Assembly: GCA_020723765.1 (NCBI GenBank)
Contig: DYIF01000002.1
Span: forward strand, 117,280 to 181,279
Length of the DNA: 64,000 nucleotides
From: Elusimicrobium minutum
GTDB lineage: Bacteria; Elusimicrobiota; Elusimicrobia; Elusimicrobiales; UBA9959
Direction: 5' to 3'
The position numbers and the translations under genes are program-made. The notes beneath the pieces are model-generated. The model was not told where the DNA came from. It worked only from the letters and a program-made list of their open reading frames with translations, and ran no database searches. Shown here piece by piece: positions 51,240 to 62,100 of this stretch. Each line of letters opens with the position of its first letter. Position 1 is the stretch's first letter.

Positions 51240-52505
51240 TTATTTATCACAATCACCAAAAAGCTCGCATAATATATATTTTTTATCCTTTTCGAGCAAA
51301 CTCATAATTATCGAAAAATTCCTTTCTAAACCTAAAATTTTACCACGATTTATAGATAAGGATTCAATAATCTTTATATAATCATCATCTTTAAAATATT
51401 TTTTAAACTCTTGTATTCTAAAAGACTTTTGAGATGTAATCTGTTTCTTTTCTTTAGAAAGCGGGGTAAGCTGGCTGTAGATACATATTCTAGCAGTATC
51501 GTCAGTAAAGTTTTTAACAACAAAATCCAAATCAAACCTTTTTACCACTCCTCTGTATACCTCTATATCCCCTAAAAAGTTTATCCATTTATCCTGCGAT
51601 ATAAGAGTTTTATTTTCCAATAGCAACTTGCATTTTTCATAAAAAAAATATTTGTTGGTATTAAGATAATCGTTATAGCCATTATCTAATGCGATTTTTT
51701 TAAATTCTTCCAACAAATTTTCGCTATTACCCTCAATTTGTTTTATTATCTTTCCTTCTTTTATGAAATATATTGAAGGGAAAACATTCAATTTAAAATC
51801 TTTAAAACTTTTTTCCTTATATATTAAATAAATATCTTTAAATGCATAATGTAGTTTTGTAAACAATAAAGATTGCGGAGAAAAATCGTTAAATAAAACT
51901 ATCCCATAATTATTAAAAATCTTTCTTAATTTTTCATCAGTAAAAATATCATCCAGAAGTTTTTCTGAAAAACCGCACGAGAAAGCAGAGACAATTACTA
52001 TGTGCTTTCCATTTTCAATGTTTAATTTTTTAATAACCATTTCATCTAAATCTTTTATATCGTATACTAAATAGTTAATTTCATTACTATTAGGCTCTTC
52101 TATATTTTTAGGTAATTTTAAGATATCTGGAAAATAAGATATAAGTTCTCTTGCTTTTACAAAGTCCCTATTTATTAAAATTATTTGTTTATAATAATTC
52201 TTATCAGATTCGCTTAATAATTTCCTTTTATATTTTTCAAAAAAAATTTTTCTTAATATCCCAACCCCTCTTTCGTTTTTATAAGAAATTTTATAGAAGA
52301 TATCAAATAAAGAGATTACTTCGTTATCATTTAAATTTTTAAAACAGGTAGAGGAGAATAGGATGTCAAATTTATTTAATTCATTACTTATATTTTGTAA
52401 ATTATTCTGGCTATCTTTTTCTAAATTTTTTGCTAAATTTAATATATTATTATCGCATGAATTAGCATTTAATAAAAAAGAGAGAAAAAATAATATAAGA
52501 TTCAT
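51240..52505 (-). CDS. secreted protein with thioredoxin-like central region
   Basis: Signal peptide-like start; 'HIVIVSAFSCGFSEKLLDDIFTDEKLRKIF' and 'NVFPSIYFIKEGKIIKQIEGNSENLLEEFKKIAL' resemble CxxS and cis-Pro segments of a thioredoxin fold. Confidence 0.5.
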   Translation of the reverse strand: MNLILFFLSFLLNANSCDNNILNLAKNLEKDSQNNLQNISNELNKFDILFSSTCFKNLNDNEVISLFDIFYKISYKNERGVGILRKIFFEKYKRKLLSESDKNYYKQIILINRDFVKARELISYFPDILKLPKNIEEPNSNEINYLVYDIKDLDEMVIKKLNIENGKHIVIVSAFSCGFSEKLLDDIFTDEKLRKIFNNYGIVLFNDFSPQSLLFTKLHYAFKDIYLIYKEKSFKDFKLNVFPSIYFIKEGKIIKQIEGNSENLLEEFKKIALDNGYNDYLNTNKYFFYEKCKLLLENKTLISQDKWINFLGDIEVYRGVVKRFDLDFVVKNFTDDTARICIYSQLTPLSKEKKQITSQKSFRIQEFKKYFKDDDYIKIIESLSINRGKILGLERNFSIIMSLLEKDKKYILCELFGDCDK

Positions 52506-52528
52506 AAATTATTACAAATCCAAACATT

Positions 52529-53152
52529 TTATTTATTGCCACAGGTAGGACCACAATATGCATCCTCTTGATTGCTTAAACATCTTTCTCCGTTAGAATC
52601 GATTCGGCATATTGTAAATCTGCAACCGTTATTATCCCATGGCAAACACAATGCTTTAGAATCTATTTTTTTACTAAATAATTCTTGAATAAATTCTTCC
52701 GGATTAATTTTATCCATATTAAGTCCATACAAATAATCCAAATTGACTAAGCCAACAACTTTACCAGTAGGAGATATTTGTATTGATTTTATAAATGACA
52801 AAAAAGAAATATCATTAAAGAAATATTTCCTAAGGTCGCCAACTTTTTTTTCACATACTCTTTTATCTTTTGTTTTCATAATAATATCTATTTTATTTAA
52901 ATCGCTTATGTTTTCACAATCTATAAAATAATTATCTTTAATATAAAGGTTTGATATTATCTTTGATGTTTTTTCTTTATTTTGGATAAAACTATCAATA
53001 TAGCAATACAATGTTTGGCATTTTATATCTTTATCAGGCAAAGATATAGCAATATTATTAGAATATTCTAAAATATTTGTTTTATATTCAAAAGCCTTTA
53101 TATGAGAACAGAGCATTGTTAAACCAATCAATAATATAAATATTTTTTTCAT
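52529..53152 (-). CDS. secreted Cys-rich hypothetical protein
   Basis: Signal peptide 'MKKIFILLIGLTMLCSHIKA', Cys-rich C-terminus 'KALCLPWDNNGCRFTICRIDSNGERCLSNQEDAYCGPTCGNK', GGGAGG RBS before ATG. Confidence 0.6.
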   Translation of the reverse strand: MKKIFILLIGLTMLCSHIKAFEYKTNILEYSNNIAISLPDKDIKCQTLYCYIDSFIQNKEKTSKIISNLYIKDNYFIDCENISDLNKIDIIMKTKDKRVCEKKVGDLRKYFFNDISFLSFIKSIQISPTGKVVGLVNLDYLYGLNMDKINPEEFIQELFSKKIDSKALCLPWDNNGCRFTICRIDSNGERCLSNQEDAYCGPTCGNK

Positions 53153-53180
53153 CTTACCTCCCTATATCTTATTAAATTGT

Positions 53181-53204
53181 AAAAAAAAAAAAAAAAAAAA
53201 AAAA
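53181..53204. repeat. 24-nt poly(A) / poly(T) homopolymer
   Basis: Uninterrupted A run on + strand, 28 nt upstream of the start of the minus-strand Cys-rich secreted protein. Confidence 0.95.
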
Positions 53205-53316
53205 GATTTATGTCAATTTTTCATCTTCTCAAAAACAACTTAACCCAAACTGGTTATCGTGTTTAGCCCTCTTTTAAGTATAAAATAAGCTTAAAGGATG
53301 TTATTTATGGCGCAGA

Positions 53317-53901
53317 TTATTTAAGATAAGGTATTAGATTTATTTTTGAGTTGACAGTATCGCTGGATTTTTCTTCGGACAATGATGGGACAAACGGGAA
53401 ATTTATGTAAGAAAGGTCTTTTAAAAACTCTTTTTTTTGAGAAATTTCAAGGCTCTTCCATTCCTCCGAAAAATTTTTTACCGTAAGATCGAACAAATAC
53501 CAATTTATGTTTTCTTTTACGTCTTCTATCAAAGGGCTTAAAGAAAGTCTTACCCTGCTATCGTTTTTTACTTCTAAAGATTTTGTCGAATCCGAACCGT
53601 TTTCTCCGTTAAATTCTATCTTCTTTTTCTTGGATATGAAATATCTGAAAGGATAGGTGGAATATCCGTAGTATTTAAATCTCACCGAATCTCTCAAATT
53701 AATATTCGAAATATCTTTGTAAAAGTTTAGGGGCAGAGAGTAAAAACTCAAAAAATCGGAAAAACTTGAAAATTTAAAAGAATAAGTGAGGTATGTTCTG
53801 GTGACCCGGGAGTTTTTGTCCAAAGTCAAATTTATTTTCGAATCGGAAAAGCTCTGAGAATACGAATTTAACAAAAGAAACGAAAGAAAAAAAGATATCA
53901 T
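53317..53901 (-). CDS. secreted hypothetical protein
   Basis: Signal peptide-like 'MISFFLSFLLLNSYSQS'; stop/start overlap with the upstream lipoprotein gene. Confidence 0.6.
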   Translation of the reverse strand: MISFFLSFLLLNSYSQSFSDSKINLTLDKNSRVTRTYLTYSFKFSSFSDFLSFYSLPLNFYKDISNINLRDSVRFKYYGYSTYPFRYFISKKKKIEFNGENGSDSTKSLEVKNDSRVRLSLSPLIEDVKENINWYLFDLTVKNFSEEWKSLEISQKKEFLKDLSYINFPFVPSLSEEKSSDTVNSKINLIPYLK

Positions 53902-55076
53902 TTTTGATTTAATCTCGCCAGGATTTCTTTCGCCATTTTGTTTTGAGGATCATATTTCAAAGAATTTTCGATGGAAGTTTTTATGGAATTTTCAAGCCTT
54001 TCCTTCTTATTTTTTGGGGTATTTTCATCTATTAAAACCATAATCATCGCGGCTTTCAAAGAATAAAGCTGGGAAACAAACTTGTCGTTATAATAAAAAG
54101 GCAGCGAACTTAACTCTCCGTCTTTTATTCTAATCATGTCGTCTATCTCGGACATCTTATCGTATACCAGATTTTCCGCGTCGGTCTTATCTCTTTTCAT
54201 TAATGAAAGAGAAAGTTTGTTTTGAAACTCCGCTTCTATCAGATTTTTTTTCGCGTCGTAAAATTCTTCGTTTAGCGAAACGGCCGCTTTATAATATATT
54301 ACGGCGTTTGAGTATTCTTTTTTGGATAAATATCTGTTCCCGTCTATGGTATATCTCACTATCTTTGAAAAATTCGAGTCCGAATTAATCCTGGAATACA
54401 AATCGCAGTTTCGTTTGACGTTTTTAGCTTTATTTAAAAAATCCGAAAGAGTCGTGGAAAAATAATAATAAAGCCCGCTGTCGGCGTCTTTAAAAAAAGA
54501 CTCGTCGTTTAAGTTTTTTACGTTATTTATGTCTTTAAAATAAGAGCAGTATTTTGAAAGATAATCCATCATCTCGTCGTAGCTGTTGTTTAGCGAAAGC
54601 TGTCCGTAAACCTCGGACCAGTAAAGCAGATTGGTTTCCACTATGAAAGAAAGAAGCTTAAAGTTTTTGTCCGAAAGCGCTTTTTTTTCGAAATCTTCTT
54701 TTAAGTTGTTTAAATTATACAAATCCCCTTTTAACGAAAATATGTTTATTATGTTTAAATAAACCTCCCACGCTTTGGGGTTTCTTTCCACGTATTTTTT
54801 AAAAAATTTAAGCTCGTTTTCGTAGGCTTTTACATAACCGGCTTTGAGACTCGCCTGAGTCACTTCTTCCACCATCGATACGGATTCTTTAATATCCGTT
54901 TTATAATCTAAACTCTTCATCATATAATCGTAAAAATTATCTATATCCTTTTCGCTTACCTCCTCGCTATTTGCTATTTTTTTCGCTTTGCTCAAATAAT
55001 AATCGCCCATTTTGCTTTTTATAAAATTGCAGGATACAAAGCTGAAGATAAAAATTAAAAAGATTAGTTTTTTCAT
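53898..55076 (-). CDS. lipoprotein with TPR-like helical repeats
   Basis: 'MKKLIFLIFIFSFVSCNF' lipobox; helical repeat pattern such as 'KEYSNAVIYYKAAVSLNEEFYDAKKNLIEAEF'. Confidence 0.65.
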   Translation of the reverse strand: MKKLIFLIFIFSFVSCNFIKSKMGDYYLSKAKKIANSEEVSEKDIDNFYDYMMKSLDYKTDIKESVSMVEEVTQASLKAGYVKAYENELKFFKKYVERNPKAWEVYLNIINIFSLKGDLYNLNNLKEDFEKKALSDKNFKLLSFIVETNLLYWSEVYGQLSLNNSYDEMMDYLSKYCSYFKDINNVKNLNDESFFKDADSGLYYYFSTTLSDFLNKAKNVKRNCDLYSRINSDSNFSKIVRYTIDGNRYLSKKEYSNAVIYYKAAVSLNEEFYDAKKNLIEAEFQNKLSLSLMKRDKTDAENLVYDKMSEIDDMIRIKDGELSSLPFYYNDKFVSQLYSLKAAMIMVLIDENTPKNKKERLENSIKTSIENSLKYDPQNKMAKEILARLNQK

Positions 55077-55078
55077 TT

Positions 55079-56101
55079 TTACCAATCGAGTATTACCTTG
55101 CCCGAGTTGCCGCTCGACATAATCTCGAAAGCTTTTTGGTAATCGTTTATCGGGAAACGATGAGTTATCACCGGCTTTATATCGAGTCCGCTTTCTATCA
55201 TTGAAGCCATTTTATACCAAGTTTCAAACATTTCTCTTCCGTATATGCATTTTATCGTAAAAGCCTTGAATATTATGGAGCTCCATGGTATTTGAGTTGA
55301 GTCGGGAAGAATTCCCAAAAGCCCTATTTTCGCCCCCATCCTAAGAGACTTCAACATATCGTTAAAAGCTACGGGACTTCCGCTCATCTCATATCCTATA
55401 TCGAACCCTTCGGTCATGCCCAATTTTTTCATAACGTCCGTTATTTTTTCTTTTCTTACGTCTACCACGTTTTCTATCCCGCATTTTTTTGCAAGTTCGA
55501 GCCTATAGTCGTTTATGTCGGTTATAACCACATGCCTTGCTCCTATGTGCTTCGATATTAAAGCCGCCATTATTCCTATCGGACCGGCTCCGGTTATTAA
55601 AACATCTTCTCCGACTACGTCGAAAGAAAGCACGGTATGAACGGCGTTTCCTAACGGGTCGAAAACGGAAGCCTCATCGTCCGTTACTTTATCGCTAACG
55701 GCGAAAACGTTTTCCTGAGGAATTACAAGATATTCGGCAAAAGCTCCGGGGATATTTACTCCTACTCCTTTTGTATTTATGCACAAATGTCTCTTACCGG
55801 CTCTGCAGTTTCTGCAATAACCGCATGTTATATGTCCTTCTCCGCTTACTCTTTGACCTATTTTAAATCCCTTTACGTTTTTACCCAGCTCAGCTATTTC
55901 TCCGACGAATTCATGGCCTACGACCATCGGAACCGGTATGGTTTTCTGAGACCATTCGTCCCATTTATATATATGAACATCGGTGCCGCATATGGCTGTT
56001 TTTTTTATTTTAATTTTAACTTCATTATCTCCGCAAATCGGTTCGGGAACTTCGCCCATCCATATACCTTTTTCTCTATGTTTTTTTATTAAAGCTTTCA
56101 T
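55079..56101 (-). CDS. tdh: L-threonine 3-dehydrogenase (zinc MDR family)
   Basis: '[36 protein letters not shown]', '[19 protein letters not shown]', '[36 protein letters not shown]'. Confidence 0.9.
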   Translation of the reverse strand: MKALIKKHREKGIWMGEVPEPICGDNEVKIKIKKTAICGTDVHIYKWDEWSQKTIPVPMVVGHEFVGEIAELGKNVKGFKIGQRVSGEGHITCGYCRNCRAGKRHLCINTKGVGVNIPGAFAEYLVIPQENVFAVSDKVTDDEASVFDPLGNAVHTVLSFDVVGEDVLITGAGPIGIMAALISKHIGARHVVITDINDYRLELAKKCGIENVVDVRKEKITDVMKKLGMTEGFDIGYEMSGSPVAFNDMLKSLRMGAKIGLLGILPDSTQIPWSSIIFKAFTIKCIYGREMFETWYKMASMIESGLDIKPVITHRFPINDYQKAFEIMSSGNSGKVILDW

Positions 56102-56162
56102 AACAACCTCCAAATTTATTTTACAAAAAATAACGATATATTTATAACTTAAAGAAATGTTA

Positions 56163-58676
56163 TTAAGATATGGAATTAAAATCTTTTATAAACTCTTCGA
56201 CGCTATGATATCTGTCTTCCGGTTTTGGCTCTAAAAGTTTTGAAATTATTTTATCCAAATTCTGGTCTATACCGACAACCACCGAAGAAAGCGGGGTATA
56301 TAATTTTTTTTCTTTTTGATAATGGTAATCGGGTCCCGTAAAAGGCAACTCTCCGCTTAACATCTCGTATATGCAAACGCCTAACGAATACAAATCCGAT
56401 TCTTTTACGAATATCCCCAAATCCTGCTCCGGCGCCATATATGCCGGACTTCCTACAACCTCCGAAGAAGAATATCTGGCTTTAGCCTCTCTTAAAACCT
56501 TTGCAAGTCCGAAATCCATAACTTTTACAAAACCGTCTTTCGAAACCATAACGTTGGAAAGCTTCAAATCTCTGTGTATCACGTTTTTGGCGTGAGCGTA
56601 ATTTAAGGCTTTGGCTATTTCTCCGACTATTTCTTTTACCTCGTAAAAAGGCATTCTGATTTCCATATCTAATTTTTTATCTAAGCTTACCCCGTCTATG
56701 TATTCGAAAACCAGATATATGTCGTTTTTTTCCTCGAATATGGTGTATATCTCTATTATATTCGGATGATGAAGCATAGCCACGGTTCTGGCTTCTTCTA
56801 TAAACCTCTGTTTTTCTCTTTCGTTCATTTTTATGTCTTCATTCATCTTTTTGACCGCGACTTCTCTGTTAAGCGTCTGATCCATGGCCAGATAAACGCT
56901 TCCCATTCCTCCCTGGCCTATCTTTTTGATTATCTTATATTTCCCTGTAGCCACTCCTTCGTAAAAAATATTAGGAGCGATGACATCCGTCTGAGTGGAG
57001 TGGGAAGCCGTAGCAGTGTGGGTGGAAATTTTTGGAGAAAAAGCGTGCAGAAGAGCCACTCCTATAAAAATACCTCCCAGAACGGTCAACACCAAAAGAC
57101 CTATAAATCTTCTTAAATTAAAAGGCTTGGTATCTTCTTTTTTTATTTTAAAAACATCCTTGTTCCTATCGTAATACTTCATAAAATTGGGAGCCTTATA
57201 AGCGTAACTCGCAACGGCGTCGTGAAACTTGGATGAATAATTGGGATTTAATCTGCTTGCTTTCTCAAGGTCCGAAAGCATCTCGTCGAATCTGTTCTGT
57301 TTTTCGTAAATAAGAGACCTTAAAAACATAGCGTCCGCGTAGTTGGGTTTTAAATCTATGGCTTTGTTGGTATCGTCGTAAGCTTGATTGAGATCTCCCT
57401 TTTTATACAAAGCCCACGCTCTTATGTTTAAAGCGTGAATGTTTCCGGGGTCGTTTCTTAGCACATAAGTCGCGTCTTTTATCGCTTCTTCGTAGTTTCC
57501 GATAAGATTATAAGTGTTTGCTCTTTCTATATAAGCGTCCATGTTATTAGGATTTTTTTCTATCGCCATATTAAGGTATCTAAGAGCTTCCGAGTAATCT
57601 TCCATCTGAGCTTTAACCATCGCATTTTTTAAATAATAATTGGATTTTTTTTCGTCCGCGGTTATTTCGTTGGAATTTACAAAACCGTCTTTGGAGCTTT
57701 TAAAAGAATCACCCACGTTTATTTCCACATCCCCGGCCAAAGAAGGATCGGCTTTTGAATCCGAAAAGCTGTCTTTTATGGAAGAAAAATTAGTTTTTGA
57801 AAAAGAAGGGCTTTTGGTTATAAAAGAAGCCAAAAGCTTTGCGGTTTCGTTGGTAGGATCTATTTCGCTCGCTCTTTTAACGTCTTCTATGGCTCCCTTT
57901 ATGTCTTTAAGCGAATACCTGGCTTCGGCCCTCATCGTATAAGCGTCGTAATTTTTATCGTCCGCTTCTATGGCTTTTGTCGTATATTTTTCCGCCTCTT
58001 TGTAGTTTCCGCTATCCAAAAAAAGCCTCGCAAGACCGTTTTGAACCGAGGAGTTGGTAGAATAGTTAACGCTTATTTGATTCGCCTTATCCAAAGCGAC
58101 CTGAGGATTTCTCCTTACGTCTCTGGCAAACTCCACCAACTTATTCATAGGGTTTTCGTAATTAAGCGTAGTAGTGGATATATCCGGCATTCTCATATTC
58201 GGCGGCATTCTTCTCATTCTATCGTTAAAGTCCGATACGTAAGAGGCGAGTATTTCTCTGGCCTGCGATTCGAAATTGGAAAAAAAAGCCGGGGTAACCG
58301 GCATGGAATTTTCGACTACCACCTTAAACACATCGTCGAACTTATCCGAACGGGAGTTATCCAGATTAAAAAGCAAATAAGAAACTTTGTCGTAGTTTTC
58401 TTCTATAAAACTTCTTTGTTCCTGAGGAGTTTTAGACGCCATCAGCCTTATAAAAGCGTCAGCCGCTTTATCCGGCTCCTTTTTTATTATTCTGTAACTT
58501 TTGATTATTCTTTCCGGATCGGTTATGTTGGACTCGTCCCTATAATGAGAGTCGAAAAAAGCGGATATATTGGGTTGTTCGACCAGATCGTCCAAAGCCT
58601 TTTTTTTATCTTTGGAATAAATAAAATCTAAATTGAAAAAGAGAAGAGCAAATATGAATAAGAATACTCTCATCAT
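56163..58676 (-). CDS. TPR-repeat protein with single TM and C-terminal Ser/Thr protein kinase domain
   Basis: Signal peptide, many TPR units, TM '[23 protein letters not shown]', kinase '[26 protein letters not shown]', '[28 protein letters not shown]'. Confidence 0.93.
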   Translation of the reverse strand: MMRVFLFIFALLFFNLDFIYSKDKKKALDDLVEQPNISAFFDSHYRDESNITDPERIIKSYRIIKKEPDKAADAFIRLMASKTPQEQRSFIEENYDKVSYLLFNLDNSRSDKFDDVFKVVVENSMPVTPAFFSNFESQAREILASYVSDFNDRMRRMPPNMRMPDISTTTLNYENPMNKLVEFARDVRRNPQVALDKANQISVNYSTNSSVQNGLARLFLDSGNYKEAEKYTTKAIEADDKNYDAYTMRAEARYSLKDIKGAIEDVKRASEIDPTNETAKLLASFITKSPSFSKTNFSSIKDSFSDSKADPSLAGDVEINVGDSFKSSKDGFVNSNEITADEKKSNYYLKNAMVKAQMEDYSEALRYLNMAIEKNPNNMDAYIERANTYNLIGNYEEAIKDATYVLRNDPGNIHALNIRAWALYKKGDLNQAYDDTNKAIDLKPNYADAMFLRSLIYEKQNRFDEMLSDLEKASRLNPNYSSKFHDAVASYAYKAPNFMKYYDRNKDVFKIKKEDTKPFNLRRFIGLLVLTVLGGIFIGVALLHAFSPKISTHTATASHSTQTDVIAPNIFYEGVATGKYKIIKKIGQGGMGSVYLAMDQTLNREVAVKKMNEDIKMNEREKQRFIEEARTVAMLHHPNIIEIYTIFEEKNDIYLVFEYIDGVSLDKKLDMEIRMPFYEVKEIVGEIAKALNYAHAKNVIHRDLKLSNVMVSKDGFVKVMDFGLAKVLREAKARYSSSEVVGSPAYMAPEQDLGIFVKESDLYSLGVCIYEMLSGELPFTGPDYHYQKEKKLYTPLSSVVVGIDQNLDKIISKLLEPKPEDRYHSVEEFIKDFNSIS

Positions 58677-58736
58677 ACCTCTTTTATATATTATATGCTT
58701 TATTAAAAGTTGTCAAGAGACCAAAGGACCCATATA

Positions 58737-58988
58737 AGTTGTATGTTTAATGTTGCAAGTTCAAAGCATAAAGTTCAATGTTCAAAGTTCAATGTTTAAA
58801 GTTCAAAGTCTAATGTTGAAATTTAAATGTTGAAAGTTGCACGAAAGGAACAAAAAGTTGCAAGTCTAAAGCTTAATCTTCAATGTTGCATGTTTAAAGT
58901 TTCACGAAAGGAACGAAAAGTCGTAAGTTTAAAGTTAAATGTTTAAAGTTCAATGTTGCACGAGCGGAACCAAATGTCTAAAGTTTCC
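58737..58988. repeat. degenerate heptanucleotide array (36 units in register)
   Basis: Divides without indels into 7-mers such as AGTTCAA/TGTTCAA/TGTTTAA/TGTTGCA, with three 14-bp interruptions (CGAAAGGAACAAAA, CGAAAGGAACGAAA, CGAGCGGAACCAAA) preserving phase. Confidence 0.85.
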
Positions 58989-58991
58989 TCT

Positions 58992-59081
58992 ATACATCCA
59001 TACATCTAATTTCTTTCACTCATCTATTCGTCCAAGCTTCCATACATCTACACATCTATACATCCATACCTCTATGCATCT
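58992..59081. repeat. degenerate octanucleotide array (ATACATCY-like)
   Basis: ATACATCC ATACATCT (AATTTCTTTC) ACTCATCT ATTCGTCC AAGCTTCC ATACATCT ACACATCT ATACATCC ATACCTCT ATGCATCT. Confidence 0.75.
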
Positions 59082-59125
59082 ATTTTTTATTTGCTTTTTG
59101 GCTATTATATAATAAAATATATATA

Positions 59126-62100
59126 ATGGACATAAAAAGAAAATCTTTATGTTTTATTTTTTTTATTTTTTCATTTTTTTCAATTAATTTAAATTCCACC
59201 GATCTCTCTCCTTCCCAAACGGTTTATGTTACCTCTATAACCTATTCATGGTCTTCGGTCGGTTCGAATAATTATGTAGCGGTACTATCCACCTCCCCTT
59301 CTTTTTCTTCTCCCATATCTTCCGCCACATTATCCTCCAACACCACCACATACCAATCGCTTAAAGGAAACACCACATATTATTTTAAGGTTAAAATATC
59401 CACCGAATCGGATTCTTATTACTCGGAAATATCCACCTTAACTTATCCGTCAAAACCCTCATCTCTCAAGGCTATTTACAATGAACAGTGGGAATCATTT
59501 GCGCAACTTACAATAGATTTTTTAAACGAAAACGACAAAGACACGAAATATCAAGTAAGATACTCGACTTACGACGATTTTTCATTATATTACGACATTT
59601 ACTACACCGGAGTTCCCCCTCTTCCGATAAATTCGCTTTTAACAAACACCACATATTACATAAAAATAAAGGCGATAGACAGAATAAACAGAGAAACCGA
59701 GTTTTCAAACGTTTTATCCACTCAAACTCTATCCAAACTCCCTTCGGCGTTTTCGGTTAGCGTATTTGAAACAAGCGCGACTTTCAACTGGGCGCCCGTA
59801 AACGGAACGGGAGAAAACTCCTCCGACGGCTACGAATTGATAATTTCGGAAAAAGATAACTTAGATACGGTCTTGTATAGTTATATTACGCCCGACAATT
59901 CCGAAAACAATTACTCTTTTACATCGCTTAACAAAAACTCTACATATTATTATATGTTTTCGGTTTTAAATTCTATTAAATACAAAAACTCGATCAAAGG
60001 AACAATACATACTTTGACATCCAAACCTTCAAATTTTTCCCTATTAAACTATTCTTCTTACTCGGCAACACTTGGATGGGACGCTTTTCCTTCTTCTCCT
60101 TTGACCGAAACCGCTTTGGGATATGTTTTGGAGGCTTCCACAAGCGCAAACTTCAACCAGATTAAAACTTCCGCAACTTATGTTTTATCTATTTCCACAC
60201 TTACAATAAAATCTTTAGAAGCAAACACTACATACCACTTCAGGGTCGGCGCAATAAATCATTACGGGGACAAAAATTACTCTGCCGTAATAGAAACAGT
60301 CACATTAAGCGTTCCGATAGATTATAACTCGGTAGGATATATTCTAAACCCGAGATCGATAACCGCGAATTTCCCCTCTATGCCATCTGATGTTGAATTT
60401 TTAAAATCATATGGCTATAGATTGGATCTATCCACGACAAACTTTATCGGCGGAACCGTATACTCAAGCCACACGCTATCTTTTGAAGCCTCGTCTTTAA
60501 CCATCGAAAATCTAAGGCCTAATACCACCTATTACTCGAGACTTTATACTTTTAACAGAGTTCTAAACGAAAATTATTACGGCACAAAGAAACTGGTAAC
60601 CCCCATACCTAACATTTCGCCGGATGTAAACGTAACATACTACTCAAGCAATACGGTAATAGTAAATTATTCTACGACCGACGCGGACGGGTATATAATA
60701 GAATTAAGCACCGACAATTATTTTAGAGTCATAAATTTTTCGTCCAAAACATTTTCAAACGATATTTCCACTCTGGCGATACACACCTTGAATTTTGACA
60801 CCTTATATTACATAAGACAAGGTTCGCTGTTTGAAGGAACGACAATATACAAAAACGCTTCTCCTTTTAACATAAGAACCTTAACCCCCCCGCCCTCTTC
60901 CGCGGCTCTTGATAAAGTATACATCTCAAGCGTAAGCGCCAACTGGACGGCGGTACCTTGCAAAGGATATTCTTTAGAAGCTTCCACTTCCTCCGATTTT
61001 TCGGTAATAAAAACTTCTATAACTCTTTTCGATACCGTATCGTCTCTCTCGGTAACAAATCTTACTCCGAATACCACTTATCACTTAAGAGTCGGAAGTA
61101 TAAACTCCGATAACCAGAGAAACTACACATACATAACATCGACCCCCACGCTTGCCAACTTCCCTTCCGAGCTTCCTCTTACAAATCATACCACTTATTC
61201 CATGCAAATAAACTGGTCTAAAAATTCAAACCCCGACGATACTTTATATTTAGCTCAGATATCATCCACCAATTTTACCTCCGGAACCACCTACTCCTCT
61301 TATACTTATAACAACTACGCGTTATTCGACAACTTGCAATCAAACACGACTTATTATAAAAAAATAACCGCTTTTAACAGACGAAATATTCCCACGGGCC
61401 CCATATCTTTTAATCCCGTTGCGACTTTGGCGTTTAAACCTATAAATTTAACTTATGTTTTTTCCACTCATACGATAGTACTAAACTGGGAAGACCCTAA
61501 CAACGCTCCCGGAACTCCTTATTTAGCCGAAATATCCTCCAAAGCCTTTTCCGATTCCATAATTTCATCCAGCACCCTTGCCAAATCGGCCACTTTTTAC
61601 AATCTCAACGCAAACACCCCTTATTTTATCAGAATATCGGCGATAAACTTTTCAAACATTCCTTCCATATATGAAACGGCCCTATCCACCACTTACGTCG
61701 AAATTCCCAAGATAACAACCCCCACTTTCATAAACGTATTGCTCGACGGTTTTACCGCTCAGTGGGACAATAACACAAACTCCACTCATACCTTATACGT
61801 GGTGGAAGCCTCGACTACGAGCGATTTTTCTTACATATTCAAATCCACTCAAACAAAGATGACTTTGTTCGTTTTCCCAGACTTAACCTATAATACGGAT
61901 TATTTTATAAGAGTAAAATCCAGAGGCATAATAACCGGAAACGAGAGCGAGTATCTGGATCTGGGTTCCATATCCACTCTATATAGACAGGAACAACTTA
62001 TAAACAACCAGCAAAACCAAATAGTATCCATCCCATACTCTTACGGTTCCATACAGGTGGAACTTCCGCCTTACTCTTTGGGAAGCGTAACCAAAGTATT

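Noticed and set aside
53205-53316. Hairpin CTTTTAAG...CTTAAAG as a terminator or small RNA
   Set aside because: Stem is short and AT-only with a long loop; insufficient support.
58041-58631. 196-aa + strand ORF opposite the kinase gene
   Set aside because: Antisense shadow of the TPR region; low-complexity basic translation with no motif.
58737-59081. Possible CRISPR array
   Set aside because: Period is 7-8 bp with degenerate units, no ~30-bp repeats with unique spacers and no cas genes nearby.
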